Origin: Methanosarcinales archaeon
GTDB lineage: Archaea > Halobacteriota > Methanosarcinia > Methanosarcinales > Methanosarcinaceae
DNA: 38,785 nt
Reading direction: 5' to 3'
NCBI GenBank assembly: GCA_031260345.1
Contig: JAIRKA010000037.1
Span: 1 to 38,785 of the forward strand
The translations under genes were made by a program, and so were the position numbers. The notes beneath the pieces were generated by a model. That model had not been told where the DNA came from. It worked only from the letters and a program-made list of their open reading frames with translations, and ran no database searches. Shown in pieces: positions 1 through 9,193 of the stretch (the first letter of the stretch is position 1; each line of letters starts with the position of its first letter).

Positions 1-1842
1 TATATTGGACAGATGGTTGGCTCCGTGGTTCCCCGCAACAACGAAACCGCCTTCCGTATTAACATTTACTTGATTCGCGTGTAAAACAGGACCGCCTGTG
101 GCATGATTTATAAGATTAGCGCTGCCCTCGCTATTGATACTTACATTAGATGCTCTCACCATACCAATATTAGCGTTACCGGTGTGATTATACCAGCCGC
201 TGACATTCAATGTGCCGCCGTTAATATTGAGGGCGTTCGCATTATCGGCCGCAACCAACAGAGGAACTCGGCGGTTTTGGGGCGATGATATATTCACAGT
301 CGAATTATTCCCGATGATCATTTGGCCGGACATATTCAAATACGGAACGCGGCCGGCGGCGGCCGTGGAAGTGTTAATGAGAGTTGATTGGAAGTCAACA
401 TTGGAATTGCTCCCCACGACAATATTCCTTGGTCTGGAGGCGGCCGTTGTATTCGTATTGATATGATGAGCATTTGTAAAACTAAAATCGGAATTGTTGC
501 CGACGTGTATATTGTAACCGCCGGCAGCTCTGACAAGCGGGGTTAAGCCATTTGCGTTGCTGGTATGTGTATGATTATGAATGATTGTGACATTGGAATT
601 ATCAGCGATTCTCAGGTTGCCTGCTGTACCAAAAATACTGAAGACACCGTGACGAGAAACGTTGGCAGTACTTGTATTCGTTCCGTTTCGATTGGACCTG
701 AAGATGTGTGTATCGCCGCTCAAAGTCACGTTTGACGCATTCGCAGCGCTGCCCCAATAAGAAACAGTGCCTCTTCCCATATTTAATATTATATTTTGCA
801 CTTGACCATTTGCATCAATATAAGTAAAGGAGTTGCTTGTCAATGCAGCAGTGCTATGGAATCGCGGGTCTTGAATGATACTGATCGTATTCCCTAAATT
901 GACCTGACCCAAATTTGCCTGAGCAAGTTGGGGACCAATATGGAAAATATTATTAAAATTCTGCGTGAACCCGGTACGTCCTTGGGCATAGATGACACCG
1001 GTACCGCTGCCTGTAATGATGACTGTATTTGACCATGTAAAGCTGTTTAAAGTTCCGGCCGCGGGAACCGTTGTTGTATTATTAACATCAAGCGGATTCG
1101 CGGTTGTCGGGAAGAAATCAACAAATGTAAAATAATTAGACCGCGCTTCTGCTAATGTATTTACCGATGATCCTACGGATCCTGATGCTCCGGGTTTGAG
1201 ACCGTTAATTGTTAAAGATTGTTTGTTTCTGTTCAGATTAAAAGTTCCGTTCAGCTGGTCATTTCTCAAGTCAATGTCAGCGCCCAACTGAACAGTCGTA
1301 ATATTTCTGTTATCCATAGGCGTTGTCATAGCCGTTGTGCCTGTGGCCGCCATGACTTGACGCCAGCCTGCGGGCGTATAAACGCGAACCGTACTATTAC
1401 CCGTATTTGGAACATATTCCCAATTGGGCGGACTGAAATAAAAATTAATAACGCCGCCGTTCGCATAGAGCGGATCATTAATATCAATAACGACAATTTG
1501 GTCTGCTCTGACTCCTCTTTGAGCTCCCATTAAAGTCCAAAGATTCGAAGGGTCTTGATTTATAGGGGTACCCGATGGATAATCAAAAGCAGAAATGGTA
1601 AATGATACCCCATTAAATTCAACAGCATTAACGCGCATGCTTTCAGTTTGCATAGGTGCGCCGGGCTGACTTAAGTTCAATTGGTTTGTTACCGTAAACC
1701 ATTGAACTGTCCAAGTGCCGCCGGCACCGGGATCCGGAATGATCTCGGTTGAATTTGCAGCTGCCAAACCCGGCAAAAAAAATAATCCGGCCAATAATAA
1801 AAAAACAATTAATAATGGAAGAATACGCCTTCTGATTTTCAT
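1..1842 (-). CDS. Large secreted adhesin-like beta-helix protein, N-terminal part (runs off left edge)
   Basis: The minus-strand frame starting at ATG 1842 stays open for 614 codons to base 1, so the C-terminus lies outside the window and the ORF track does not list it; the plus-strand ORFs drawn here are shadows. Residues 1 to about 30 are a signal peptide: basic MKIRRR, a long Leu/Ile/Phe core, then GLAAANS. The mature part is very rich in Asn, Ser, Thr and Gly. From about residue 400 it repeats turns of the form V/I-G-N/S-N-S-x-V (for example VGNNSDFSF, VGSNSNVDF, IGNNSTVNI) roughly every 33-38 residues, the pattern of right-handed parallel beta-helix surface proteins. GGAG lies 8 nt before the start, and AT-rich TATA-like DNA lies upstream at about 1875-1915. 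No catalytic motif was seen. A role in surface attachment is inferred from the family type. Confidence 0.85.
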   Translation of the reverse strand, partial: MKIRRRILPLLIVFLLLAGLFFLPGLAAANSTEIIPDPGAGGTWTVQWFTVTNQLNLSQPGAPMQTESMRVNAVEFNGVSFTISAFDYPSGTPINQDPSNLWTLMGAQRGVRADQIVVIDINDPLYANGGVINFYFSPPNWEYVPNTGNSTVRVYTPAGWRQVMAATGTTAMTTPMDNRNITTVQLGADIDLRNDQLNGTFNLNRNKQSLTINGLKPGASGSVGSSVNTLAEARSNYFTFVDFFPTTANPLDVNNTTTVPAAGTLNSFTWSNTVIITGSGTGVIYAQGRTGFTQNFNNIFHIGPQLAQANLGQVNLGNTISIIQDPRFHSTAALTSNSFTYIDANGQVQNIILNMGRGTVSYWGSAANASNVTLSGDTHIFRSNRNGTNTSTANVSRHGVFSIFGTAGNLRIADNSNVTIIHNHTHTSNANGLTPLVRAAGGYNIHVGNNSDFSFTNAHHINTNTTAASRPRNIVVGSNSNVDFQSTLINTSTAAAGRVPYLNMSGQMIIGNNSTVNISSPQNRRVPLLVAADNANALNINGGTLNVSGWYNHTGNANIGMVRASNVSINSEGSANLINHATGGPVLHANQVNVNTEGGFVVAGNHGANHLSNI

Positions 1843-2239
1843 TTAATAAACTCCGACCCTTATGACCTTTTAATAATTTATGTAATTCACAATATATTAT
1901 AATTTACAATATATATTTAACTACGAGTCATTCTAAGAGCGGAGGATATCATCAAAAAATCTTAAAGATCGGTAGAAAAATTTTTGTTGTTAGCATGACC
2001 TAAATAAATTTGACAAACGCCGGCGGAATTGAACAGGTCCCCTCTTACGACTGTTTTTGCATATTTGCGGCCAAAAATGATTTGGAAGCTGCCGCGCGCG
2101 CAAGCACGCTTTCGCTTTTCTTTAAATTTGCGAACCTGTCCCTCGCCTTTCGTGATCCAATATCGAAATTCGGGCACAGTAAATTAAAAAAAGAAAACAA
2201 AATGGCTGTAAAAAACAACCATTTGTTAAAAGTGATCAC
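1843..2239. other. Intergenic region between the adhesin-like gene and trpB2
   Basis: This 397-base stretch holds the AT-rich promoter zone of the adhesin-like gene (about 1865-1925), one GC-rich dispersed element near 2088-2109, and the trpB2 terminator at 2184-2224. Several 60-90 codon ORFs overlap each other on both strands. None has a credible ribosome binding site or recognisable protein sequence, so none is called. Confidence 0.6.
2184..2224 (-). terminator. Intrinsic terminator of trpB2
   Basis: Read on the minus strand just after the trpB2 stop: a 9-bp stem (AAATGGTTG with CAGCCATTT, one G-U pair), a T-rich 7-nt loop, then a long T-rich tail (TGTTTTCTTTTTTT). This is the hairpin plus U-tract form of a transcription terminator. 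Confidence 0.7.
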
Positions 2240-3628
2240 TTACACCTTTGAAGCCGATCTCATCAATTCAACATTCGGCAAATGACAAAATCCTGCTTCA
2301 AGCTCTGCATCAGAAGGAATATAATCCGTCATTCCGCCTGCCAAATAGCTTGAATAAGCCTGCATGTCAAAGTAGCCCGTTCCTGTCAAACCGAAAAGAA
2401 TCGTCTTTTCTTCGCCTGTTTTCTTGCACAGAAGCGCTTCATCAATTGCCGTTCGAATCGCATGTGCCGATTCGGGCGCCGCAAGGATGGTTTCGTGTTT
2501 CGCAAACATGACCGCTGCTTCAAACACTTTGGTCTGCTGCACGGAAACCGCTTCCATGTACCCGTCATGATACAGCTTGGACAAAATCGGCGACATGCCG
2601 TGGTAGCGAAGTCCTCCCGCGTGGTCGGCGGACGGCATAAACTGGCTGCCGAGCGTGTACATGCGCTCAAGCGGCGTAATTTTACCCGTGTCGCAGTAGT
2701 CATACGCGTATCTGCCGCGCGTCAGGCTCGGGCATGATGCCGGCTCAACCGCAATAAAGCGCGTGTCGCTCTTGCCTTTCAAAGAATCCTGCATGTACGT
2801 GCTGATCAAACCGCCGAGGTTGGAACCGCCGCCCGCGCAGCCGATAATAATATCGGGATACTCGTCAATTGAGTCCATTGCCGCTTTTGATTCGATGCCG
2901 ATGATGCTCTGATGCAAAAGCACCTGATTCAAGACGGAGCCGAGAACGTAACGGCAATTCGGCGTGCTGACGGCTTTCTCAACGGCTTCCGAAATGGCAC
3001 AGCCGAGACTGCCGCTTGTATTCGGATGCTCTTTGAGAATAGCGCGGCCGACTTCCGTCGTCTTGCTCGGGCTTGGAATGATATCGGCGCCGAATGTTTC
3101 AATCACAGCTCTTCGATACGGTTTCTGTTCCGCGCTGCCGCGAACCATATAAACCGTCAGATCCATGTCAAAGAAAGCGGCGGCCATTGAAAGCGCAGTT
3201 CCCCACTGTCCGGCGCCAGTCTCCGTTGTCAGACTCGTCAAACCCTGTTCTTTCGCGTAATAAACCTGGGCCGCGGCGGAATTGAGCTTGTGGCTGCCGG
3301 AAGTGTTGTTGCCTTCAAATTTGTAGTAAATTTTTGCCGGCGTTCCGAGCGCTTTTTCCAAATTGTAAGCGCGAATCAGAGGGGACGGGCGGAACATTTT
3401 ATAATATTCCCGAACGGGTCCTGGGATGTCAATGTAGCGCGTTGTCGCATCAAGTTCCTGTTTGGCGAGCTCTTCGCAAAACACAGGCGTTAAATCTTCC
3501 AGCGTGACGGGAAGACCGGTTGCGGGGTTGAGACACGGGTCGGGCTGCTCGGGCATGTCGGCGCGGATGTTATACCATTGGGTCGGAATCTGTTCTTCAT
3601 CTAACTGAATTCTGTAAGGAATATTCAT
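2240..3628 (-). CDS. trpB2: Tryptophan synthase beta chain-like protein, TrpB2 class
   Basis: PLP-dependent enzyme of fold type II that in tryptophan synthesis condenses indole and serine. At 462 residues with a long N-terminal region before the PLP site it matches the TrpB2 subclass rather than the roughly 400-residue TrpB1 partner of TrpA. The PLP lysine is Lys114 in SGSHKLNSA, and the phosphate-binding glycine loop is CAGGGSNLGG. Later segments (SVGLxxxGP-like DHAGGLRYHGMSP, GLTGTGYFD) also fit TrpB2. AGGAG sits 7 nt before ATG 3628, and the stop is TAA. The gene stands alone with no trpA beside it and is divergent from thrC. TrpB2 in archaea is often proposed to work as a stand-alone indole salvage or serine deaminase-like enzyme; which role applies here cannot be read from the sequence. 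Confidence 0.93.
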   Translation of the reverse strand: MNIPYRIQLDEEQIPTQWYNIRADMPEQPDPCLNPATGLPVTLEDLTPVFCEELAKQELDATTRYIDIPGPVREYYKMFRPSPLIRAYNLEKALGTPAKIYYKFEGNNTSGSHKLNSAAAQVYYAKEQGLTSLTTETGAGQWGTALSMAAAFFDMDLTVYMVRGSAEQKPYRRAVIETFGADIIPSPSKTTEVGRAILKEHPNTSGSLGCAISEAVEKAVSTPNCRYVLGSVLNQVLLHQSIIGIESKAAMDSIDEYPDIIIGCAGGGSNLGGLISTYMQDSLKGKSDTRFIAVEPASCPSLTRGRYAYDYCDTGKITPLERMYTLGSQFMPSADHAGGLRYHGMSPILSKLYHDGYMEAVSVQQTKVFEAAVMFAKHETILAAPESAHAIRTAIDEALLCKKTGEEKTILFGLTGTGYFDMQAYSSYLAGGMTDYIPSDAELEAGFCHLPNVELMRSASKV

Positions 3629-3657
3629 AATTTAATCTCCTGATTGTTTTTTGTTTT

Positions 3658-3684
3658 TTTGACCGGTCCGAAGGAGCGGTCAAA
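3658..3684. repeat. Dispersed hairpin element, copy A (GACCGGTCC-GAA-GGAGCGGTC)
   Basis: An inverted repeat with an 8-bp outer stem (TTTGACCG/CGGTCAAA), a G-G mismatch, a 3-bp inner stem (TCC/GGA) and a GAA loop. The same architecture recurs at 23563 and 38716 with compensatory base changes. It is preceded on the plus strand by a T-rich tract, as are the other copies. Confidence 0.75.
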
Positions 3685-3705
3685 CTTGGAGCGTAGCTCC
3701 AAGTG
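3685..3705. repeat. Perfect inverted repeat upstream of trpB2 (ACTTGGAGC-GTA-GCTCCAAGT)
   Basis: A perfect 9-bp stem with a GTA loop lies directly beside hairpin element A, in what would be the trpB2 leader or promoter region on the minus strand. A third weaker hairpin (TTCGC-CAAAAA-GCGAA) follows near 3766-3783. Function unknown; it could be an operator or a transcript structure. Confidence 0.6.
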
Positions 3706-4124
3706 GTTTTTCGTATTTTCAATTTGTTTTTAGTCTTGTTTTTTAATTTCATTAAACGGCCAGTTTCGCCAAAAAGCGAAGTTTTGGAAAGGAGATTAAA
3801 GACGCCAACGGTATTCTGTAAATTTCATATTTTGCTCACTTGTATTTTGTATCAAGCAACGAATAGAATGAATTAAATCATTTTGTCTTAATTGCTGCAA
3901 TGATGTATAAATATATACAATTATAAAAAGGTTTTGTATTACAAAGCAAAAATTCAGATAAATACAGCAAAAACAAACAAAGCAAAGAAAAATGACACAA
4001 ACTTAATAATGCTTAAAAGTAATTCTGAAAACCTAATCAATCGATAAGATAATAAATAAAATCAATATTCATTTTACATTTCAAATTCATAAACGATTAA
4101 ATCTTTAAAACAGGAGCATAAGCA

Positions 4125-5342
4125 ATGGACTATTACTTAAAATGTATCGAATGCGGCGCAGATTTCGATAAAACGGAAATTATTTACACCTGCGCCAAAT
4201 GTGACGGGCTTCTCGATGTCATTTACGATTACAATGAAATCAAAAAGAACATGGACATGGAGAAATTAAAAACCGCTCCGCCGTCCGTTTGGAAATATAG
4301 GGATTTGCTTCCGGTCGCAATCGAGCCGGTCAGCATCCGCGAAGGCGGAACCCCGCTTTACAAATGCGACCGCCTCGCCAAAAAAATCGGCGTCAAAGAA
4401 CTCTATGTCAAACACGAAGGCATGAACCCGACCGGATCCTTTAAAGACCGCGGCATGACCGTCGGCGTCTCCAAAGCCATCGAACTCGGCATGAAAACAG
4501 TCGCCTGCGCGTCCACCGGAAACACATCCGCGTCACTCGCCATTTACGGCGCAAAAGCCGGAATCCCATCCGTTGTGCTGCTCCCCGCAGGAAAAGTCGC
4601 GCTCGGCAAAATCGGACAAGCGCTCATGCACGGCGCAAAAGTCATCATGATTCAAGGAAATTTCGATGACGCGCTCGCCCTGGTCCGCGAACTTTGCGAA
4701 CAGGAGCCGATTTACCTGCTTAACTCCGTCAACCCCTACCGTTTGGAAGGGCAGAAAACAATCGCTTTTGAAATCGTTGACCAACTCGGCTTCACCGTCC
4801 CTGACCGCATCGTCTTGCCTGTCGGAAACGCCGGAAACATTACCGCAATCAACAAAGGCTTTAAAGAATTCGTCACGCTCGGAATTACCGACAAGCGCCC
4901 GAAGATGACCGGTATTCAAACAGAAGGCGCATGCCCGATCGTCAAAGCTTACAAAGCAAATGCCGATGACATTACACCCGAAAAGAACCCCGAAACCATC
5001 GCGACCGCAATCAGAATCGGTGACCCTGTCAACGCCAGAAAAGCGCTGATCGCAATCAAAGAGTCCGGCGGCATGGCAGAGTCCGTCACAGATGATGAAC
5101 TCATACAAGCGCAGAAAGACTTGGCGCAGCTTGAAGGTATCGGCGTTGAGCCCGCCAGCGCAACGTCCGTTGCCGGCCTGAAGAAGCTCGTTGATGCGGG
5201 GCTCATTTCCAAAGATGAAACTGTTGTTTGTATCACAACCGGCCACCTCCTCAAAGACCCCGAAGAAGTCATCAGCGTCTGTACAGCGCCCGTAACGGTT
5301 GAAGCAAACTTGGAAGCATTGAGAAAAGCCATTTTTGAGTAA
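4125..5342 (+). CDS. thrC: Threonine synthase
   Basis: Converts O-phosphohomoserine to threonine with PLP, the last step of threonine synthesis. The 405-residue protein starts with a zinc-ribbon-like segment (Cys7, Cys10, Cys23, Cys26: CIECG...CAKCD) typical of archaeal threonine synthases. The PLP lysine is Lys107 in GSFKDRGM; STGNTSAS and the phosphate-binding PVGNAGNITA follow. AGGAG precedes ATG 4125 by 9 nt; the stop is TAA. It is followed 89 bases later by leuS on the same strand, and the two may share a transcript. Confidence 0.94.
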   Translation: MDYYLKCIECGADFDKTEIIYTCAKCDGLLDVIYDYNEIKKNMDMEKLKTAPPSVWKYRDLLPVAIEPVSIREGGTPLYKCDRLAKKIGVKELYVKHEGMNPTGSFKDRGMTVGVSKAIELGMKTVACASTGNTSASLAIYGAKAGIPSVVLLPAGKVALGKIGQALMHGAKVIMIQGNFDDALALVRELCEQEPIYLLNSVNPYRLEGQKTIAFEIVDQLGFTVPDRIVLPVGNAGNITAINKGFKEFVTLGITDKRPKMTGIQTEGACPIVKAYKANADDITPEKNPETIATAIRIGDPVNARKALIAIKESGGMAESVTDDELIQAQKDLAQLEGIGVEPASATSVAGLKKLVDAGLISKDETVVCITTGHLLKDPEEVISVCTAPVTVEANLEALRKAIFE

Positions 5343-5431
5343 AACGGGTTTTTTGAAAAAAAAGCAGTTTGAATTAAACGGCATGAAAATAGCCCATCAA
5401 TGAAAATGAATCGGAAATATCGGTGAAACAG

Positions 5432-8400
5432 ATGCAGGAAGATTATAACATACACGAGACCGAATCCAAATGGCAGGAGAAATGGAGAGTTGAAAAAACG
5501 TTTGAAGCCGACCCCGAGACGGGCAAGGAAAAATACTTCATCACAATCCCGTACCCGTACTTAAACGGAAACCTCCACGCCGGCCACACTCGTACATTTA
5601 CAATCGGAGACGTTATCGCCCGCTACAAGCGAATGCAAGGCTTCAATGTTCTCTACCCGATGGGCTTTCACGTCACGGGAACGCCCATTGTCGGTCTTGC
5701 CGACCTGATTCGTGAAAGGGACCCGACGACAATGAAAGTCTACACCGAGCTTCACGGCATCCCGAAAGATATTCTTCCGACACTGGATGAGTCCGAAAAA
5801 ATCGTTGATTATTTCAAAGTCGAAGCCGAAAACGCCATGAACATCATCGGCTACTCCATTGATTGGCGCCGCAAATTCACGACAATGGACTTGGCATTTC
5901 AAAAGTTCATTGAATGGCAGTACGAAAATCTTTACGACAAAGGCGTCATCGTCAAAGGCTCTCACCCCGTCAAATGGTGTCCGAATGACAACAACCCGGT
6001 GGAAGACCACGACATCCTCCGCGGCGAAGAAGCAACAATTACTGAATACACACTGATCAAATTCAGGCACAAAGACACGATTTTTCCGTGCGCAACGCTG
6101 CGCCCTGAAACAGTTTACGGCGCGACAAACCTTTGGCTCAATCCCGAAGTTAATTATGTCAAGCTCAAAATGGAAAAAGGCGATCTTGAAGAATATTGGG
6201 TCGTCAGCAAAGAAGCTTATGAAAAACTGCTTTACACCGACTGGAATGTCGAATTGATTGAAGAATTGAATGCGAATGACCTCATCGGCCTGAAACTGAA
6301 AAATCCCGCAACCGATAATCTGATCCCGATTCTTCCCGCGCCGTTCGTTCGCGGAAACAATGGAAGCGGCGTTGTGATGAGTGTTCCCGCGCACGCGCCT
6401 TACGATTACTTGGCGCTCAGGGATTTGGCAGACAAAGATTTGACCGAATACGGAATCAGTGCCGAGGACATTCAAAATGTCAAACCGATTCAAGTCATTG
6501 ATGTTCCCGACTACGGCGAAGTGCCGGCGGCAGAAGTCGTCGCGGAACTCGGCGTTACTAACCAAAAAGACCCGAAAGCGGAAGAAGCGACAAAAATCGT
6601 CTATCGCCGCGAATTCCACGGCGGAACGCTCAAAGACATCACCGGCAAATACAAAGGAATGCCTGTTTCAAAAATCAAAGACCGCCTCACTCAGGATTTC
6701 ATCGCGCAGGGAATCGGAACCGTTTTCTACGAATTCAGCGAGCCGATTCAGTGCCGCTGCGGAACGATGTGCGTCGTTAACATGGTCAAAGGCCAATGGT
6801 TCCTGAACTATTCCAATCCCGAATGGAAAGACAAAGTTTACAAATGCCTCAGCATGATGGAAATCATTCCGCCGGAATTCCGCGTCGAGTTTGAAAACAA
6901 AATTGATTGGCTCAAAGACAAGGCTTGCGCCAGAACAAAAGGTCTTGGGACAAAGCTTCCGTGTGACCCGCGCTGGCTGATTGAATCGCTCGGTGACTCC
7001 ACCATCTATATGGCTTATTACACGATTGCGAATTACATCAACGACGGAACGCTCACGCCCGAGATGATGACGCGTCCGCTTTTGGATTATTTATTTTTGG
7101 ATATCGGAAACGCAGAAGATGCCACCGCGTCAAGCGGCCTCCCTGCCGAAACGATTGACAAAATGAAAGCGGAATTCAACTACTGGTACCCCGTTGACAT
7201 TCGCTCCTCCGGAAAAGACTTGGTGCCGAACCATTTGCTGTTCTTCCTGTTCCACCACGTCGTGCTTTTTGATGAATCCAAATGGCCGAAAGCAATGGCC
7301 GTCAACGGCTTCGTCTCCCTTGAGGGAGAAAAGATGAGCAAATCCAAAGGCCCGATTTTGACGCTCAAAGAAGCGGTGGACACTTACGGCGCAGATGTCA
7401 CACGTATGTATATTTTGTCGGCCGCAGAGCAGGCGCAGGACGCTGACTGGCGCCGTGAAGGCATTGAGTCCGCCAGGTCCCAAATCGGCCGATTCTACAC
7501 GTTTGTCAAAAATGTTGTTGACAGCGGCTGTACGATTCCGGATGACTCGAAGAAAAAACACATTGACAGATGGATTGAAAGCCGCATTCAGCAATACATC
7601 CATGAAGTCAATGACGCTTTTGAATCCATTCACACGAGAAATGCGATTCAGAACGCTTTCTTCTTGATTTACAATGATATCAAGTGGTACGAAAAAAGAG
7701 GCGGCAGAGAGTGTTTGATGGAAGTTGTTGAAACGTGGACCAAATTGATGGCGCCGTTTACGCCGCACATTTGTGAAGAAGTATGGAGCGAACTCGGGCA
7801 CAAAGAATCTATTGCATTCGAGCCATACCCTGCCGTCAATCCGGACTTGATTGACGAATCCGCGGAAGTGGCGGAAAACATCATCGTCAAAACGCTTGAA
7901 GATGTCGAAGAAATCATTCGCGTCGCAAAGATCAAGCCGAAGAAAATCTACCTTTACACGACACATGAATGGCGCTTAATGATTTTAAGAAAAGCTGCTG
8001 AAATTGTTCAGGCAACGGATGAGTTCGTGCCGACTGAAGAAATTACAAAGCAAATCAGAGATGACAAAGAAATCGTTCGCACGGGTGTCAAAACAATGCA
8101 TCACTATGCACATGAAGATGTCAAAGAAAAAGTCGAAGATTTCATCCAAGCAATTAAATCAAGAAGCGTCGTTGACATGAAAGCGCTGATGCAAAAAAGT
8201 ATGGAAGACCCGCTTATCCGATCACGCGGCAAAGACGCTCAGAAGTATATTCAAAAGGTTGCAGACGATATTCGAGGCTCATCCATTGATGTTGTTTTGA
8301 GATATTTGAATGCCGATTTGGATGAAAAAGCGATTTTGGAAGAAGCCAAGCCGTTCTTTGAAAAAGAATTCGGCTGCCCCGTTGAAATCTTCAGCGCTGA

Positions 8401-8488
8401 AGAAATTGTTGCGGGAGAAGCTTACGACCCCGAAAAGAAATCCAGATTTGCTGAGCCGGGCAGACCGGCGATTTATATTGAGCAGTAA
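5432..8488 (+). CDS. leuS: Leucyl-tRNA synthetase (archaeal type)
   Basis: Charges tRNA-Leu with leucine. The ORF track starts at GTG 5423, but ATG 5432 is preferred: GGTGA lies 5 nt upstream of it, and the resulting N-terminus (MQEDYNIHETESKWQEKW) matches archaeal LeuRS starts. That gives 1018 residues. The class I signature HIGH appears as HAGH in YLNGNLHAGHTRTFT near residue 45, and the KMSKS loop as EKMSKSKG near residue 635. A large CP1 editing insertion lies between them, and the C-terminal anticodon-binding and extension region is of archaeal/eukaryotic length. Stop TAA, followed by a hairpin terminator. Confidence 0.95.
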   Translation: MQEDYNIHETESKWQEKWRVEKTFEADPETGKEKYFITIPYPYLNGNLHAGHTRTFTIGDVIARYKRMQGFNVLYPMGFHVTGTPIVGLADLIRERDPTTMKVYTELHGIPKDILPTLDESEKIVDYFKVEAENAMNIIGYSIDWRRKFTTMDLAFQKFIEWQYENLYDKGVIVKGSHPVKWCPNDNNPVEDHDILRGEEATITEYTLIKFRHKDTIFPCATLRPETVYGATNLWLNPEVNYVKLKMEKGDLEEYWVVSKEAYEKLLYTDWNVELIEELNANDLIGLKLKNPATDNLIPILPAPFVRGNNGSGVVMSVPAHAPYDYLALRDLADKDLTEYGISAEDIQNVKPIQVIDVPDYGEVPAAEVVAELGVTNQKDPKAEEATKIVYRREFHGGTLKDITGKYKGMPVSKIKDRLTQDFIAQGIGTVFYEFSEPIQCRCGTMCVVNMVKGQWFLNYSNPEWKDKVYKCLSMMEIIPPEFRVEFENKIDWLKDKACARTKGLGTKLPCDPRWLIESLGDSTIYMAYYTIANYINDGTLTPEMMTRPLLDYLFLDIGNAEDATASSGLPAETIDKMKAEFNYWYPVDIRSSGKDLVPNHLLFFLFHHVVLFDESKWPKAMAVNGFVSLEGEKMSKSKGPILTLKEAVDTYGADVTRMYILSAAEQAQDADWRREGIESARSQIGRFYTFVKNVVDSGCTIPDDSKKKHIDRWIESRIQQYIHEVNDAFESIHTRNAIQNAFFLIYNDIKWYEKRGGRECLMEVVETWTKLMAPFTPHICEEVWSELGHKESIAFEPYPAVNPDLIDESAEVAENIIVKTLEDVEEIIRVAKIKPKKIYLYTTHEWRLMILRKAAEIVQATDEFVPTEEITKQIRDDKEIVRTGVKTMHHYAHEDVKEKVEDFIQAIKSRSVVDMKALMQKSMEDPLIRSRGKDAQKYIQKVADDIRGSSIDVVLRYLNADLDEKAILEEAKPFFEKEFGCPVEIFSAEEIVAGEAYDPEKKSRFAEPGRPAIYIEQ

Positions 8489-8498
8489 GTAAAAAAGT

Positions 8499-8520
8499 AA
8501 GGCGATTAATTTCGCCTTTT
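8499..8520. terminator. Bidirectional hairpin terminator between leuS and the HEPN-like gene
   Basis: AAGGCGA and TCGCCTT form a 7-bp stem around a TTAATT loop, flanked by a T-run on the plus strand and (A)AAAAA on the other side. It can therefore serve both the leuS transcript and the convergent accessory genes. It overlaps the stop codon of the HEPN-like frame. Confidence 0.7.
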
Positions 8521-9193
8521 ATTTTAAAACGATAATATCTCTTTCAAGAATGTGTAAATCCTTTATACAAGAATTAATTTCTGTGACAAAGCCCTTTTGA
8601 AACTCTATTGGCAAAATTTGTTTAACATTATAGAGGTTAGAAAGCAAGTCTTTCTTTTTTGTTTCATCTACAATACAAGGTTTTAATTTCGAAGGTAATA
8701 AAAATCTTTGATGACTGACGATGTTTCTGAGTTCATTAAACGCCTTTAAATTTTCATTTTTTGAGGGAATATATGAAAGAGCTTGAGGATATGATTCTGA
8801 AAATTTGATCAAATCACCTAAAGTCAATTTTTCCAAGGTAGATGAATTTTCATATTTTATTGTTTTTCGATTAGACTGTATGTCCTTAGGTGGCAATTGA
8901 ATTCCTAAATCAAACATATTTCCAAGCTATGCTCGAAGGTATTCTTCAAACATTGAAATATAGATAAAAAGTTTCTACCTCAGCCTTTTATCATATTTAT
9001 AGTAGCTGGAAATCATGGAATAAGAAGGAATCGGGACATTATTTTTAAGAAGGTAATTAAGAATTTCCTCATGTTTTCGAAGACCTTTAAGCTAAATATA
9101 CTTAAGACAATCATCCCTTTCCTTCTTATTTGCAAACTCCACTCTCCTTAAAAAAGATTGAATGGATTTATAATCGTCAAGATCGATGATTGT
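8519..9193 (-). CDS. Abi/HEPN-like protein with three in-frame TAG codons (possible pyrrolysine-containing toxin, or decaying gene)
   Basis: The ORF track shows only the last 132 codons (8519-8917), but the same frame continues upstream to a TGA at 9194 and is broken only by three TAG codons (9094-9092, about 9001-8999 and 8929-8927). Reading TAG as an amino acid gives about 207-224 mostly helical residues. YYKYDKRLRxKLFIYISMFEEYLRAxLGN resembles the first half of Abi-type HEPN proteins, and FNELRNIVSHQRF has the RNxxxH (RX4H) motif of HEPN ribonucleases. It lies directly downstream of a nucleotidyltransferase gene, as in MNT-HEPN pairs. The start is unclear: a strong SD (GAGGTGA, 9200-9194) is followed 6 nt later by ATC, not ATG; the first GTG is 9142. 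Stop TAA. The region is more AT-rich than the neighbouring housekeeping genes. Pseudogene is the main alternative. Confidence 0.6.

Larger units (their letters stand above)
3629..4124. other. Divergent intergenic region between trpB2 and thrC
   Basis: About 500 bases without a gene. The trpB2-proximal half holds three consecutive hairpins (3658-3790). The thrC-proximal half is extremely AT-rich, with TATA-like stretches near 3905-3925 (TGTATAAATATATAC) and 4040-4060. No coding sequence seen. Confidence 0.6.

Noticed and set aside
1219-1533. 104-aa plus-strand ORF
   Set aside because: It is a shadow of the open adhesin-like frame on the other strand.
2010-2285. Overlapping ORFs on both strands between the adhesin-like gene and trpB2
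   Set aside because: They overlap each other, the trpB2 terminator and a GC-rich repeat, and none has an RBS or meaningful sequence.
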